From: Ruminiclostridium herbifermentans
GTDB taxonomy: Bacteria; Bacillota; Clostridia; Acetivibrionales; DSM-1351
DNA: 64,000 bases
NCBI RefSeq assembly: GCF_005473905.2
Contig: NZ_CP061336.1
Span: 2,348,501-2,412,500, forward strand
Direction of reading: 5' to 3'
Part shown: piece after piece, positions 9,477 to 18,148 of the stretch
How the letters are laid out: the number at the start of each line of letters is the position of its first letter
Numbering within the stretch: position 1 is the first letter of the stretch
Translations under genes and position numbers: made by a program
Notes under the pieces: generated by a model
The model's database searches: none
What the model was told of the DNA's origin: nothing
What the model saw: the letters and a program-made list of their open reading frames with translations, nothing else

Positions 9477-9533
9477 ATGCCAATAGGCTTATATAATGAT
9501 TTTCAAAATAATAAGGCATGGACATTATTATGA
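9477..9533 (+). CDS. 18-codon leader peptide overlapping the histidine kinase start
   Basis: An ATG preceded at good distance by AAAGGAGGG opens an 18-residue frame (MPIGLYNDFQNNKAWTLL). Its TGA (9531-9533) overlaps the ATG at 9530 of the kinase frame as ATGA. The kinase has no ribosome site of its own here, so the leader may couple translation. A sequencing error that hides a longer kinase N terminus is less likely, because MKYSLKAKLSL is a normal kinase start. Confidence 0.5.
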   Translation: MPIGLYNDFQNNKAWTLL

Positions 9534-10918
9534 AATATAGCTTAAAAGCAAAGCTATCATTATCCTATATTTTTGTTGCATTAATTAGTGTATTTTTGAT
9601 TAGTATACTTTCAAATATTTTTTTTGATAAACAATTTACTGAATATGTTCAGAAAAATCAAGAGCAGAAGAATAAAGAAATTATATCAGCTCTAAGTAAA
9701 CAATATCAGAATTTTGGAAAGTGGAATACTGATATGTTAGAATCCATTGGAGTAAGCGCATTAGAAAATGGGATAATAATAAAGATTTCTGATATATCTG
9801 GAAAAATAATCTGGGATGCAAAAGTTCATAATAATGGGATGTGTCAACGTATTATTGAACATATGTCTCAGAATATGAGCAGTCATTATCCTGATATGAA
9901 GGGTGAATATGTAGAAAAGCCCTACTTTATTTATAATAATTCAGAAAAAGTGGGAGTAGTTGAAATTGGGTCTTATGGTCCGTTTTACTTAAGTGATAAT
10001 GATTTGGCATTTATAAACACCTTAAATAAAATGTTGATAAGCGTTGGTATTGTTTCTTTATTGTTTGCTCTTATCATAGGAACTATAATGGCGAAAAGAT
10101 TAAGTTCACCGATATCAAGAGTTATTACTACAGCAAAGAATATTTCAAAAGGCTGCTATTCAGACAGAATTTTAGAAAAATCAAGTACCAGTGAAATAAA
10201 TCAGTTGACTGACACTATAAACAATCTTGCTGATGCACTTGAAAGGCAAGAAAATCTTAGAAAAAGGCTGACTGGTGATGTGGCACACGAACTAAGAACA
10301 CCTCTTGCCACACTTCAAGGTCATTTAGAAGCTATGATTGATGGCATTTGGAAGCCTGAAAGAGACAGACTAGTTAGTTGTCATGATGAAATTGTCAGGA
10401 TCAACAATATGGTGGGTGATCTAGAAAGGTTAGCGAAGTATGAGAGTGAAAATCTAATACTAGATAAATCAAATTTTAATATTACAGAAACAGTACAACA
10501 TATTATTAATAACTTTGAAAGTGAATATGCTAACAAAGGAATTAATATAGAATTAATTGCAGAAGATGAGTACATTAATGCCGATAAGGATAAGCTTTGT
10601 CAAGTTATAATAAATTTACTAGCTAATGCTTTAAAATATACTCATGAAGGAGGTAATGTGGAGGTAATAATAAAAGGAGATGAGAATATAACGCAAATAT
10701 CGGTTAAGGATAATGGAACGGGTATTTCAGAAGAAGATCTTCCATACATCTTTGAGAGATTCTATAGGGCAGACAAATCTAGAAATAGAATGTCAGGTGG
10801 TTCAGGTATTGGCTTAACTATAGCCAAAGCTATTGTTGAAGCCCACAAAGGGAAAATTGAAGTTATTAGTAAAATTGAATCAGGAACAGAATTTATTGTA
10901 TCCTTACCAAAAAAATAA
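9530..10918 (+). CDS. Membrane sensor histidine kinase
   Basis: An N-terminal membrane segment, an extracytoplasmic sensor region of about 130 residues, a second membrane segment (about residues 168-190), HAMP, then a HisKA box with phospho-acceptor His in AHELRTPLA. The ATPase domain has NLLANALKY (N box), DNGTGI (G1), FERFYR (F box) and GGSGIGLTIA (G2). It should autophosphorylate and pass phosphate to the regulator at 8736. I prefer the start at 9530 (ATGA overlap with the leader) over an in-frame ATG at 9518. The sensor region contains no obvious Cys or His cluster for copper. Confidence 0.9.
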   Translation: MKYSLKAKLSLSYIFVALISVFLISILSNIFFDKQFTEYVQKNQEQKNKEIISALSKQYQNFGKWNTDMLESIGVSALENGIIIKISDISGKIIWDAKVHNNGMCQRIIEHMSQNMSSHYPDMKGEYVEKPYFIYNNSEKVGVVEIGSYGPFYLSDNDLAFINTLNKMLISVGIVSLLFALIIGTIMAKRLSSPISRVITTAKNISKGCYSDRILEKSSTSEINQLTDTINNLADALERQENLRKRLTGDVAHELRTPLATLQGHLEAMIDGIWKPERDRLVSCHDEIVRINNMVGDLERLAKYESENLILDKSNFNITETVQHIINNFESEYANKGINIELIAEDEYINADKDKLCQVIINLLANALKYTHEGGNVEVIIKGDENITQISVKDNGTGISEEDLPYIFERFYRADKSRNRMSGGSGIGLTIAKAIVEAHKGKIEVISKIESGTEFIVSLPKK

Positions 10919-10968
10919 TTTTATACATGATAATGTATTTTAATTTATGAATGAATAGATAAAAATCG

Positions 10969-11015
10969 AGCAAGGCACTCTATAAAATTAATAGATTAAG
11001 TGTCTTGCTTTAGTT
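10969..11015 (+). terminator. Terminator-like hairpin after the two-component genes
   Basis: AGCAAGGCACT (10969-10979) pairs with AGTGTCTTGCT (10999-11009) with one G-U, followed by a short T-rich stretch. It lies 50 bases after the kinase stop. Confidence 0.6.
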
Positions 11016-11359
11016 TATGTTTTTAACAGACATATTGGATTTATCAAATTGTTTCAACAGGTAGGATCGCTTTTATTCATCATCGTTTCCATCGTCAAGT
11101 AAAAAAGGGGTTGAGTTTACTTCTGTAGAATATTAAAGCATCACAACATGATGTAATGACAATATGTATTATTAAGATTAGTCATAAAATTACTATATAA
11201 CAATGTGATGTAATGACGTCATTAATTGATTAATAAAGAATTGCAATTCTATAAAAAATGTACATAGTAATTTCTTTAAATACATTCTTTATATTTTTCT
11301 CTATTTATCTCTATATTTGCTAATTTAATAATGACTTATTAAGGGAAAATTTTTACTTG
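11016..11359. other. AT-rich intergenic region with an 18-bp direct repeat
   Basis: No gene is seen. ACAACATGATGTAATGAC (11143-11160) recurs as ACAATGTGATGTAATGAC (11200-11217), 57 bases apart; the second copy runs into the palindrome TGACGTCA. This may be regulator binding DNA for the gene at 11471. Confidence 0.35.
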
Positions 11360-11392
11360 GCTTCAATTAATCTTCATAAATTCTACATAAGT
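11360..11392 (+). promoter_or_regulatory. 11-bp-spaced repeats upstream of the small Met-tailed membrane protein
   Basis: GCTTCAATTAA (11360-11370), TCTTCATAAAT (11371-11381) and TCTACATAAGT (11382-11392) are contiguous 11-mers like those at 2729 and 3909. They lie about 80 bases before the start at 11471. Confidence 0.5.
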
Positions 11393-11470
11393 ATTTTGTA
11401 AAATTGCTTTGTAAAAAACTTGCTTATTACAAACCAATATACAAACCAATAATGGAAGGGAGCTTTAAAT

Positions 11471-11965
11471 ATGAACATGAGTACAATGACTCACTATATG
11501 GAGTTGCTTGCAGTAAATCAACCATGGAATCTGCTTATTTTTATGGCAATACCGGTTATCTGTGCAGAAACATTAGCAATTTCTGAATTGATAATACTTT
11601 TCACAAGGAATCTAAATAGTATGGCAAAAAAGGTAAGCAAAGTTGTAGGTATTTTCGCAGGACTCTATTTTCTTGGAATTTTCATATATCTTTTATTTAC
11701 TACTGTAATACCTCTTACATTAACAGGTGGATGGAGGGGACCTGTAGATGTGATTGCTGTTGTATTCTATCTTTTAGGAGTAATTCCTTTCGTCGGTATG
11801 TTTTTACTTGAGATAGGAGCAATTGGAAGAAATAGAGATGAAGTTAGTCAGCTAAAACTACATGCTATCCTTGTAGGAATATTTTTGGTAGTTGCACATG
11901 TGGCAATGATATTTGGAATGTTAAGCCCTGATTTATTTACGATGGAGGGAATGGGAGGTATGTAA
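11471..11965 (+). CDS. Small four-span membrane protein with Met-rich ends
   Basis: 164 residues with about four membrane helices. The N terminus MNMSTMTHYM and C terminus MEGMGGM are rich in Met, a common soft-metal ligand. I do not recognise a characterised family with certainty; it resembles small conserved clostridial membrane proteins of unknown function. The GGAAGGGAG ribosome site supports the start. Its promoter repeats match those of the copper fusion gene, so I infer a copper-linked role. It is the last gene before repeat copy D. Confidence 0.6.
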   Translation: MNMSTMTHYMELLAVNQPWNLLIFMAIPVICAETLAISELIILFTRNLNSMAKKVSKVVGIFAGLYFLGIFIYLLFTTVIPLTLTGGWRGPVDVIAVVFYLLGVIPFVGMFLLEIGAIGRNRDEVSQLKLHAILVGIFLVVAHVAMIFGMLSPDLFTMEGMGGM

Positions 11966-12019
11966 ATTACCTCGTTGCGCTAATTTATTTTGAACCTTAC
12001 AGGATAGTATTGGGTTACT

Positions 12020-12565
12020 GGTGCTCTCGTACAAACTTAGATACTTTGTTAAAGGTATATGTTTGAATTTATAGGTAAAAATAGTTGATTTTATCAGGAA
12101 CTGTTGCAAAACATAAAATAATATATCAACAGTAAATTGCTTAAATAGTACTCCCGCGCAAAATATATCTATTGCTTGTCAAGAAATTGACGCTGAATTA
12201 ATTGCGGTGCAGTACCAGTACTTCCGCTGGCCGTATTAACAAGGCATCCTGTCTCGGGTTAATACTCATAGCTACATCCTGTAACTGTGTCGGCTACAAT
12301 AGTTGTTCTTCACCTATTATTTTTCTAGCATCAATTTCTAACCGAACTTCGCAATTAGATATATATTACACTCGCGTACTATTTTTGAAAAAAGATATCG
12401 GTATACAGAAAATGCTGTTTTGCAAAAGCCCTGCGCCAATGAAGCATGGAGGTTGAATGTAGTAAGGCGGTAAAATTAACTAAGATGAACAAAAAAAATA
12501 CAACAAATATTTTGTGAGTAATTCATTTAATTAAGTTCATTTAATTAAGTTTGTACGGGAGTACC
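12020..12565. mobile_element. Composite non-coding repeat, copy D (best preserved, inverted relative to copy A)
   Basis: The ends GGTGCTCTCGTACAAACTTA (12020-12039) and the complement of TAAGTTTGTACGGGAGTACC (12546-12565) match at 17 of 20 positions, so they are terminal inverted repeats. Outer arms match the 233-bp copy at 56875-57107; the core 12097-12431 matches the core of copy A. No transposase is encoded, so it is a MITE-like or structured element. It sits right after the copper region in the opposite sense to copy A. Confidence 0.78.
12097..12431 (-). repeat. Inner segment of composite repeat D with IS6-like ends
   Basis: It starts GGAACTGTTGCAAAACA and ends with the complement of GGGCTTTTGCAAAACA. 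Such ends resemble IS6-family termini (GG..CTGTTGCAAA). Against copy A the core is clearly homologous on the opposite strand. The stem GTATTAAC/GTTAATAC is intact here but weakened in copy A. In the short copy at 56875 the place is taken by about 37 bases with a small TAAAACC/GGTTTTA hairpin. No 8-bp target duplication is visible. Confidence 0.65.
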
Positions 12566-12707
12566 ACAAGCCAGCGATATAAATATTTCATTTTAACGTA
12601 AATTTCGCTAGCGAGCCATAATTAAAATACACGGAGTACTATTTAAGTATTCAGGCACTTAATTGATTTAGTTGCATTATCAGTACAATAAATTTTTCTT
12701 AGTAAAA

Positions 12708-12754
12708 AATACGCTGCGCAACAGCTTATATTAAATACTGATGCGCAGCGTATT
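12708..12754 (-). terminator. Rho-independent terminator of the GH26 gene
   Basis: A perfect 13-bp stem AATACGCTGCGCA (12708-12720) with TGCGCAGCGTATT (12742-12754). On the minus strand it is followed by a T-run. It begins 14 bases after the GH26 stop. Confidence 0.88.
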
Positions 12755-12768
12755 ATATTTATTATAAA

Positions 12769-14526
12769 CTATTTATCTGCTGGGAATTTATCAATTATGC
12801 CAAGCAGCTTCTGCTTCATTAAAGCAAAATCAAGAGCATCTATATTTCCAGAACCATCCACATCTGCATTAGTTAAATCAATTGATACTGTGTTAACACC
12901 TAATAAATAGGATTTTAATAGACCAAAATCTATAGCATCAAAGTTTCCGTCTAAGTTAACATCACCTATTAATCTAGTTGATGGAACAACAAAATTATAA
13001 AGATCTTCTGGAAGTTCATCCAAAGTAATTACTTTATCACTGTTGTAAATGGTTTTTAGGAGTACAGGATCATTTCTGTCAATGAGGTATTCACTATACC
13101 ATGGACAGAAATACAACCACCAAGCACCTTCATTAATTATATTTTTAATGTCTGGAATAACATCGTTTTCAGACATTGCAACCATTTTTGTGTCGTTAGT
13201 ATAATTTACAAGTGAAAGGAATAAACTTGTTGCAGCACTTGTACCCCAATTAGTAGGAGAACCTTCATACTTGTCATATGCAACTATATCTACGTAGTTA
13301 TCTCCTGGATACCATTGCAGAGAATTAGCATATGTATATAGGTTTACTTCCCAAATAAGATTATGGAGTCCATATTTTTCAGTTAGAGTATTGTAAAGCA
13401 GCTTCCATAAACCTTTAAAAGCTTCTGCACCTGATGATCCCCACCAGAACCAAGCACCAGAACCATCTATATTGTTGTAGCCTTCTGCTTCATGGAAAGG
13501 ACGTAATATTACTGGAACATTAGCTTCTTGAAGAATGAGCAGCTGCTCAGCAAGGTCATCAATTGCAGCCATTAGATAAGCGTATTCTTTGGTTGATGAA
13601 TCGAGACAATTAGCAGTTTTAAAGCTGGAAGTTGGCTTATAAGTACATTTTTGCCAATCCACTGCTTCACCAAGCTTATAGCTTGTAAAATCCTGCGGTA
13701 TATTGATATGCCAGCATGCTGTTGCAATACCGCCACGTTCCTTAACCCATTCAATAATACGATCGGTTGTACCATCTTCCCAGCCATAGAGAGGATTATA
13801 GTTCATAAAATCAAAGCCCCTTATTGCTGGATATTTGCCTGTTTTGTTATATATGTAGTCAAATTCATATTCATAATTACCGTCATGTCCACTGCCGTAA
13901 ATTTCCTGCTGACCAGAAATCACACTTTTCCCATAAACACTGGTAAGATATTTCATAAGAGATTTTGTTTCAGCAGTTGCTTTTGGATCGCATAGTGTAG
14001 GTTCAATATTAAGATCTGGCATATCTGCATAGTCAAATGTTATTGTATCGTATATTATATAACCCCAACTGCCTGAGGAACCGATTTCAATTGTCGCAGT
14101 ACCTTTTTCAAGATAAAAGAAACCAAAGCTGTAATCAATCCATTGACCCTTGTTTGGGATGTAGAAATCTCCAATTTTTTTACCATTTACACTAACTGAC
14201 TGAAGTCTTGTTTCATCTATTGCACCTAAATACATCCAACATCTTGTTTTAAGTTCATACATAGCGTTTTCAGGAACATTAACCTTTAATGTTATTGGTC
14301 CTGCATTTGTAACCCAAGCAAACCCAGCACCAGAATATCCAGGATATTTTGTTCCATAGACATCAGTAGCAACAGTAACACCACTTCCGAGAGTACAAGC
14401 TTCAGCTTCAACAGTCAATGGCAGTGAACTTTCAGCTTGTACTGGTACAGAAATTGTTGTAATAACAGTACAGACCATTGCGATGGCTGCAAGCATAGAG
14501 ATAGCTCTGCTATAAATTTTCTTCAT
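12769..14526 (-). CDS. Cellulosomal GH26 beta-mannanase with CBM35 and C-terminal dockerin
   Basis: 585 residues: signal peptide (about 1-32), CBM35-type sugar-binding domain (about 33-165), GH26 catalytic domain (about 170-505), and a dockerin with two calcium-loop repeats (about 520-583). The acid/base Glu is in RPFHEAEG and the nucleophile Glu in MSENDV, the GH26 pattern of endo-beta-1,4-mannanases. The dockerin (repeat cores [14 protein letters not shown] and [14 protein letters not shown]) would anchor it to a scaffoldin. The start is MKKIYS at 14526, just after AAAGGGGTG; an upstream in-frame Met at 14562 lacks a better site. A terminator follows and a palindromic repeat array lies upstream. 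Confidence 0.92.
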   Translation of the reverse strand: MKKIYSRAISMLAAIAMVCTVITTISVPVQAESSLPLTVEAEACTLGSGVTVATDVYGTKYPGYSGAGFAWVTNAGPITLKVNVPENAMYELKTRCWMYLGAIDETRLQSVSVNGKKIGDFYIPNKGQWIDYSFGFFYLEKGTATIEIGSSGSWGYIIYDTITFDYADMPDLNIEPTLCDPKATAETKSLMKYLTSVYGKSVISGQQEIYGSGHDGNYEYEFDYIYNKTGKYPAIRGFDFMNYNPLYGWEDGTTDRIIEWVKERGGIATACWHINIPQDFTSYKLGEAVDWQKCTYKPTSSFKTANCLDSSTKEYAYLMAAIDDLAEQLLILQEANVPVILRPFHEAEGYNNIDGSGAWFWWGSSGAEAFKGLWKLLYNTLTEKYGLHNLIWEVNLYTYANSLQWYPGDNYVDIVAYDKYEGSPTNWGTSAATSLFLSLVNYTNDTKMVAMSENDVIPDIKNIINEGAWWLYFCPWYSEYLIDRNDPVLLKTIYNSDKVITLDELPEDLYNFVVPSTRLIGDVNLDGNFDAIDFGLLKSYLLGVNTVSIDLTNADVDGSGNIDALDFALMKQKLLGIIDKFPADK

Positions 14527-14856
14527 AAAAAACACCCCTTTTAATAAAATTTCCCCCATCAATAAATAAATAAGAAACTATCCTGTCAAAAAGTCAACAC
14601 GTAATAACGTCATGCTATTAAGTTAACACAAACTGATTATCAAAGCCGCAATATATGCCAAGTTCATCTGTAACAGTTGGATTATATTGAGTGAGTGCTT
14701 TTCTCAGTAGCTATAATGTATTAGTTGATAGTAATTTGCAAATATAATTACAGTTTGGCGCTTTTGTTTAATACAAAATTGAAATTTGAAATAATGCTGT
14801 GCAGCAAGTTGTTTTTAGTGTTTAAAACCAAAGCGGATACTGAAAGTCTTCGCATA

Positions 14857-15250
14857 TTGTATTAAACAAAGTAAGCATTGACAGAGTCAATATACAATTC
14901 GAAACATACTGTATTTAACATAGTCAGTATTGACAGAGCCATATACAGTAAGAATCAGACTGTATTTAACAAAGTCAATTTTGACAGAGTTAATATACAG
15001 TGCAAAGCAGATTGTATTTTACAAAGTCAATTTTGACAGAGTTAATAAACAGTACGAAGTATTCTGTATTTAACAAGTCAGTGTTGACGGAGTCAATATA
15101 CAGTGCAAAACAGACTGTATTTAACAAAGTCAATTTTGACAGAGTTAATAAACAGTACGAAGTATTCTGTATTTAACAAGTCAGTGTTGACGGAGTCAAT
15201 ATACAGTAAGAAGCAGATTGTATTTAACGAAATTATTATTGACTCTTTTA
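14857..15250. repeat. Array of 7.5 tandem ~52-bp units, each a nested palindrome
   Basis: Units begin at 14857, 14909, 14960, 15012, 15064, 15115, 15167 and 15218 (last partial), so the period is 51-52. A typical unit has outer arms CTGTATTTAAC and GTTAATATACAG around an inner dyad GTCAATTTTGAC. Two 103-bp stretches (covering units 4-5 and 6-7) are nearly identical, showing recent duplication. There are no unique spacers. It lies 330-720 bases upstream of the GH26 start. An operator array or replication/partition-type site is possible. Confidence 0.85.
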
Positions 15251-15352
15251 TCGGTATAATTCCTCATATTTAGTCAAATTATAACATATTATTAGAAAAA
15301 TATCAATTTGTACGTAATATTACATATAAATTTATTTTATCTAAAGGTAATG

Positions 15353-15368
15353 TTATTGTGCACAATAA
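15353..15368. promoter_or_regulatory. Perfect 16-bp palindrome TTATTGTGCACAATAA
   Basis: A full dyad in otherwise AT-rich intergenic DNA between the cupin gene and the repeat array. A shorter perfect palindrome GTAATATTAC lies 30 bases away (15313-15322). The shape fits a dimeric repressor site; the regulator is unknown. Confidence 0.4.
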
Positions 15369-15460
15369 TAATATTACAATATTTATTATTGGCAACCTAA
15401 AATGATTAGTAACTTTAAGAGAAAACTCACCAAAATGAAATGTTCTTATTTAGCTATAAT

Positions 15461-15498
15461 AAAATCCAGTTTGAACACAGCCATACTGGATTTTATTA
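15461..15498. terminator. Hairpin ATAAAATCCAGT/ACTGGATTTTAT
   Basis: A perfect 12-bp stem with a 14-base loop and T-rich flanks on both sides. It is about 160 bases past the cupin gene stop and may serve as its terminator on the minus strand. Confidence 0.55.
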
Positions 15499-15656
15499 TT
15501 TTCATTTAACTTATTCAATTTTACAAAATTATTTGTAGGTATTTATGCTTATCATTTAATCATTATCAATGTAAAGTTGTGTAACTTATTTGATTGCTTC
15601 TGCTTTTTACTTTGAACGCATTTTTGAATGTATATTGATTTCTTATTTTATTATAG

Positions 15657-16253
15657 TTAGTGGCCATGACCTTCTTCTGCAGCTTCAGCAATTGCTTTTG
15701 TTGCATGAACTGTACCAAAAGGATGTTGTGGGGGAGCATAGATTGAGTAAAGCTTAAGTGGTCTTCTGCCTGTATTTATTACATTGTGCCATTTACCAGC
15801 AGGTATTATAATTGCAGAATTATCTCGTACATTTGCCTGAAAATTAGGTGTATTTTGATTATCTCCCATAATAACAAGGCCTTGACCTTCTTCAATACGT
15901 ATGAACTGATCGGTTTTAGGATGCATTTCTAGACCAATGTCTTCACCAACATTAATGCTCATTAATGTAAGCTGTAAATGTTCTCCTGTCCATAATGCAG
16001 TACGAAAAGTATTGTTTTGCTCAGTAACTGCTTCTATGTTAACTACAAAGGGCTGTGGTCCATAATCCTTAAAGTTTGCAGAGTTACCTTTATTTTGCCA
16101 GTTAGATGGTTGATTTTCTTGAGCATTATTTTGCTGTGCCATAGGATTATATGCTGAATAAGTACTCTGGTATTCATTACTGTTATCGGAATAATTCATT
16201 GAATTATAGTTATTATTATAAGGGTAGGGAGGCATATACGGTTTTTTATACAA
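15657..16253 (-). CDS. Cupin-domain protein with Asn/Tyr/Pro-rich N-terminal tail
   Basis: 198 residues. Residues 1-65 are low complexity (YMPPYPYNNNYNSMNY and similar), followed by a cupin barrel. Likely metal ligands are in the EMHPKTDQFIRIEEG segment and the later HNV His. The C terminus EEGHGH is His-rich. Cupins of this group are often described as mannose-6-phosphate-isomerase-like, but no reaction can be assigned. The chosen start is a TTG at 16253 after GAAAGGAATG. The prolonged Tyr/Asn-rich tail resembles spore-coat or surface proteins. It stands alone. Confidence 0.72.
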   Translation of the reverse strand: MYKKPYMPPYPYNNNYNSMNYSDNSNEYQSTYSAYNPMAQQNNAQENQPSNWQNKGNSANFKDYGPQPFVVNIEAVTEQNNTFRTALWTGEHLQLTLMSINVGEDIGLEMHPKTDQFIRIEEGQGLVIMGDNQNTPNFQANVRDNSAIIIPAGKWHNVINTGRRPLKLYSIYAPPQHPFGTVHATKAIAEAAEEGHGH

Positions 16254-16355
16254 TTGTTTTCATTCCTTTCAATATTTGATATTATATTATATGTGTTATG
16301 TGAACTAGATGTGTTTAGCAAGTAAATAATATTAGTGTTTGAATTTACTATAAAC

Positions 16356-16416
16356 AACTAATTATATTACATATTAAACTACTAATTATATTACATATTA
16401 AACTACTAATTATTAG
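16356..16416. repeat. 24-bp tandem repeat (2.5 copies) upstream of the 16462 gene
   Basis: Units of AACTACTAATTATATTACAT followed by ATTA repeat at 24-bp spacing (16356-16376 truncated, 16377-16400, 16401-16416 partial). They lie within the probable promoter region of the membrane protein gene. Confidence 0.6.
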
Positions 16417-16461
16417 AAACTCAATTTCAAATTTAAAAAATAAAGAAGGGGAAGAAATAGT

Positions 16462-16959
16462 ATGAATGTTAGTGTAATTGGCGGGGCAGATGGTCCAACC
16501 TCTATATTTATTTCAGATAAGATTGGCTTAAGCTGGATAAATATATTTGGTTTAATTATTGTAATATTAATATTGATACCAAACATTATTTATGCAGTAA
16601 AATTTCATGGTTTACCAAATAAATGTAAGAATAAACCAATGAATATCATAGAGCAAGTTGGTAGATACTTAACAATTTTTTTTAGTGTATTTAATATTGG
16701 TTTGGCTGAATTCGGATTTTCATCAGTGGAGGCATTTATTGTTTATTTTATTGGGAACACAATCTTGATTATAATCTACTGGATTTTTTGGTGTCTGTAT
16801 TTTAAAAAGATGGTTTTATGGAAGAGTATAGCACTTGCAATTATTCCAACGGCAATATTTTTATTAAGTGGTATCACATTAAGACATTATTTATTAGTTT
16901 TAAGTGCTATTATTTTTGGAATAGGTCATATTTATGTAACATATCAAAATGCAAAATGA
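16462..16959 (+). CDS. Membrane protein opening with a decarboxylase-beta-like IGGADGPT motif
   Basis: 165 residues. The N terminus MNVSVIGGADGPTSIFIS matches the signature segment of the beta subunit of Na+-translocating decarboxylases (IGGADGPT), but the rest does not: it has about five membrane helices in only 145 residues, far short of the roughly 370-430 of OadB/GcdB. It could be a small membrane protein that shares this loop, or a heavily rearranged remnant. The start is supported by GAAGGGGAAG. No decarboxylase alpha or gamma gene is near. Function unknown. Confidence 0.6.
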   Translation: MNVSVIGGADGPTSIFISDKIGLSWINIFGLIIVILILIPNIIYAVKFHGLPNKCKNKPMNIIEQVGRYLTIFFSVFNIGLAEFGFSSVEAFIVYFIGNTILIIIYWIFWCLYFKKMVLWKSIALAIIPTAIFLLSGITLRHYLLVLSAIIFGIGHIYVTYQNAK

Positions 16960-17534
16960 GATTATTACAAGCTGAAGGCATCTGTATTCATCTATATTGA
17001 GGTATATACATATATGATTAAGAAGCAAAAAATGACAGGGCTTGATGATTGTTATATTTCTTTATACCATTGTATACCATTGTGATCCTAAAAAACACAA
17101 TCTGATTACAAATCGTCAAGATTAATATTACGCAATAGAGCAATTCATAATTAATAATTTTATTAATAAAAAATTGACGTTAAAGTGCATTTGGTTATAA
17201 ATCATGATAACTATCAGAATTGGATAAAATTTAATTATACGTTATACATAGTAGTTATAGATAGTAGTTTTTCATTATTACACGAAATAATAATTTCGTG
17301 TAATTGGAGGGACGAAAAACTATTTCATTTATTAATAGTATTTACAAGTATTATTTTTCCATAAATCCATATAATTTAATAAATATATAAAAATATTTAT
17401 TATTAAAATATATAAAAAATATGTTTCAGAAATATAATTAATCATATATTGCAACTATTATCGAATACTTAAGCTTTTTTACTTTTTAAACTTATCGGAT
17501 CATTTTACCGCTAATTTATATTATTTGATGTTGA
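16960..17534. other. AT-rich intergenic region
   Basis: No gene is seen. It holds one strong palindrome (17265-17322, listed separately), the repeated word TATACCATTGTATACCATTG near 17063, and long A/T runs towards 17450. Confidence 0.5.
17265..17322. promoter_or_regulatory. Nested perfect inverted repeats
   Basis: The inner arms ATTACACGAAAT and ATTTCGTGTAAT (17277-17304) are perfect 12-mers with a 4-base loop. The outer arms TAGTTTTTC (17265-17273) and GAAAAACTA (17314-17322) are perfect 9-mers. The sequence GGAGGG lies between inner and outer right arms. It could be an RNA hairpin that hides a ribosome site, or an element end. No following gene uses it now. Confidence 0.5.
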
Positions 17535-18148
17535 TTAAACTATACCACATAATTCCAACAGCGGATACTTTATATCTTTTTTGTAATACCAAGCTTCTTT
17601 TCCATAAGCAAACATGACTAGGACTTTATCCTGCTCTTGCTTTTTAATGTATCCAAAATTGCTCATAGCTTTCAACATTGTTTTCAATATTATCAACTCC
17701 AGTTGTTACTTCTGGTACAATAATGTCTTTTACTAGCTTTTGGTTCTCCTTAGTATATTTATCAGTATTTGATTGGAGTATCCAACCTCTATTGTTTGTT
17801 GGAGTATCATAAGTAACAAATAACCATATAGTATCGTCTGTGGTATAGCCTGCGAACAGTATTAGAAAGATCGGTAACTTTTGGACTACTTTCACAAGGC
17901 ATCCATAATAATGGGGTCGATTTACCAACGAATCTATATCTTTCTTGGTATTCCATATAAGTAACAGATAATGGCATGTTATTTTGCTCTGAGACAATTT
18001 GGTCATTAGTTGGTGTTGATGTTATGACATCATTAACTGATGTGATTTCATTATTTGTTAATGGCGATGATGTATTAATAGCAGAGCAGCCTGAGTTAAA
18101 TAATAAAAAGACAGCTAAAACGATTGATATATAAATCTTTTCTTTCAT
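17535..18148 (-). pseudogene. Lipoprotein gene broken by two frameshifts
   Basis: Starts MKEKIYISIVLAVFLLF then a lipobox ending at Cys (NSGCSA), with a GGAGGAAAAG ribosome site. The frame shifts near 17865, continuing as TTDDTIWLFVTYDTPTNNRG, and again near 17650, continuing as KKQEQDKVLVMFAYGKEAWY to a TAA at 17535-17537. Joined, it would encode a secreted lipoprotein of about 200 residues with no domain I recognise. Two indels suggest decay, or sequencing errors in AT-rich DNA. Confidence 0.65.

Noticed and set aside
11404-11586. Frame overlapping the start of the Met-tailed membrane protein
   Set aside because: It overlaps the better-supported gene at 11471 in another frame and has no ribosome site.
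13651-13995. Plus-strand frame within the GH26 gene
   Set aside because: It is an antisense shadow of the catalytic domain with no start signals.
14857-15250. Repeat array as a CRISPR locus
   Set aside because: The units are contiguous 51-52 bp copies with no variable spacers, and no cas gene is nearby.
15305-15315. ATTTGTACGTA word as an AraR site near the mannanase gene
   Set aside because: Only a half-site is present; the second half departs from the consensus, and the gene is not arabinose related.
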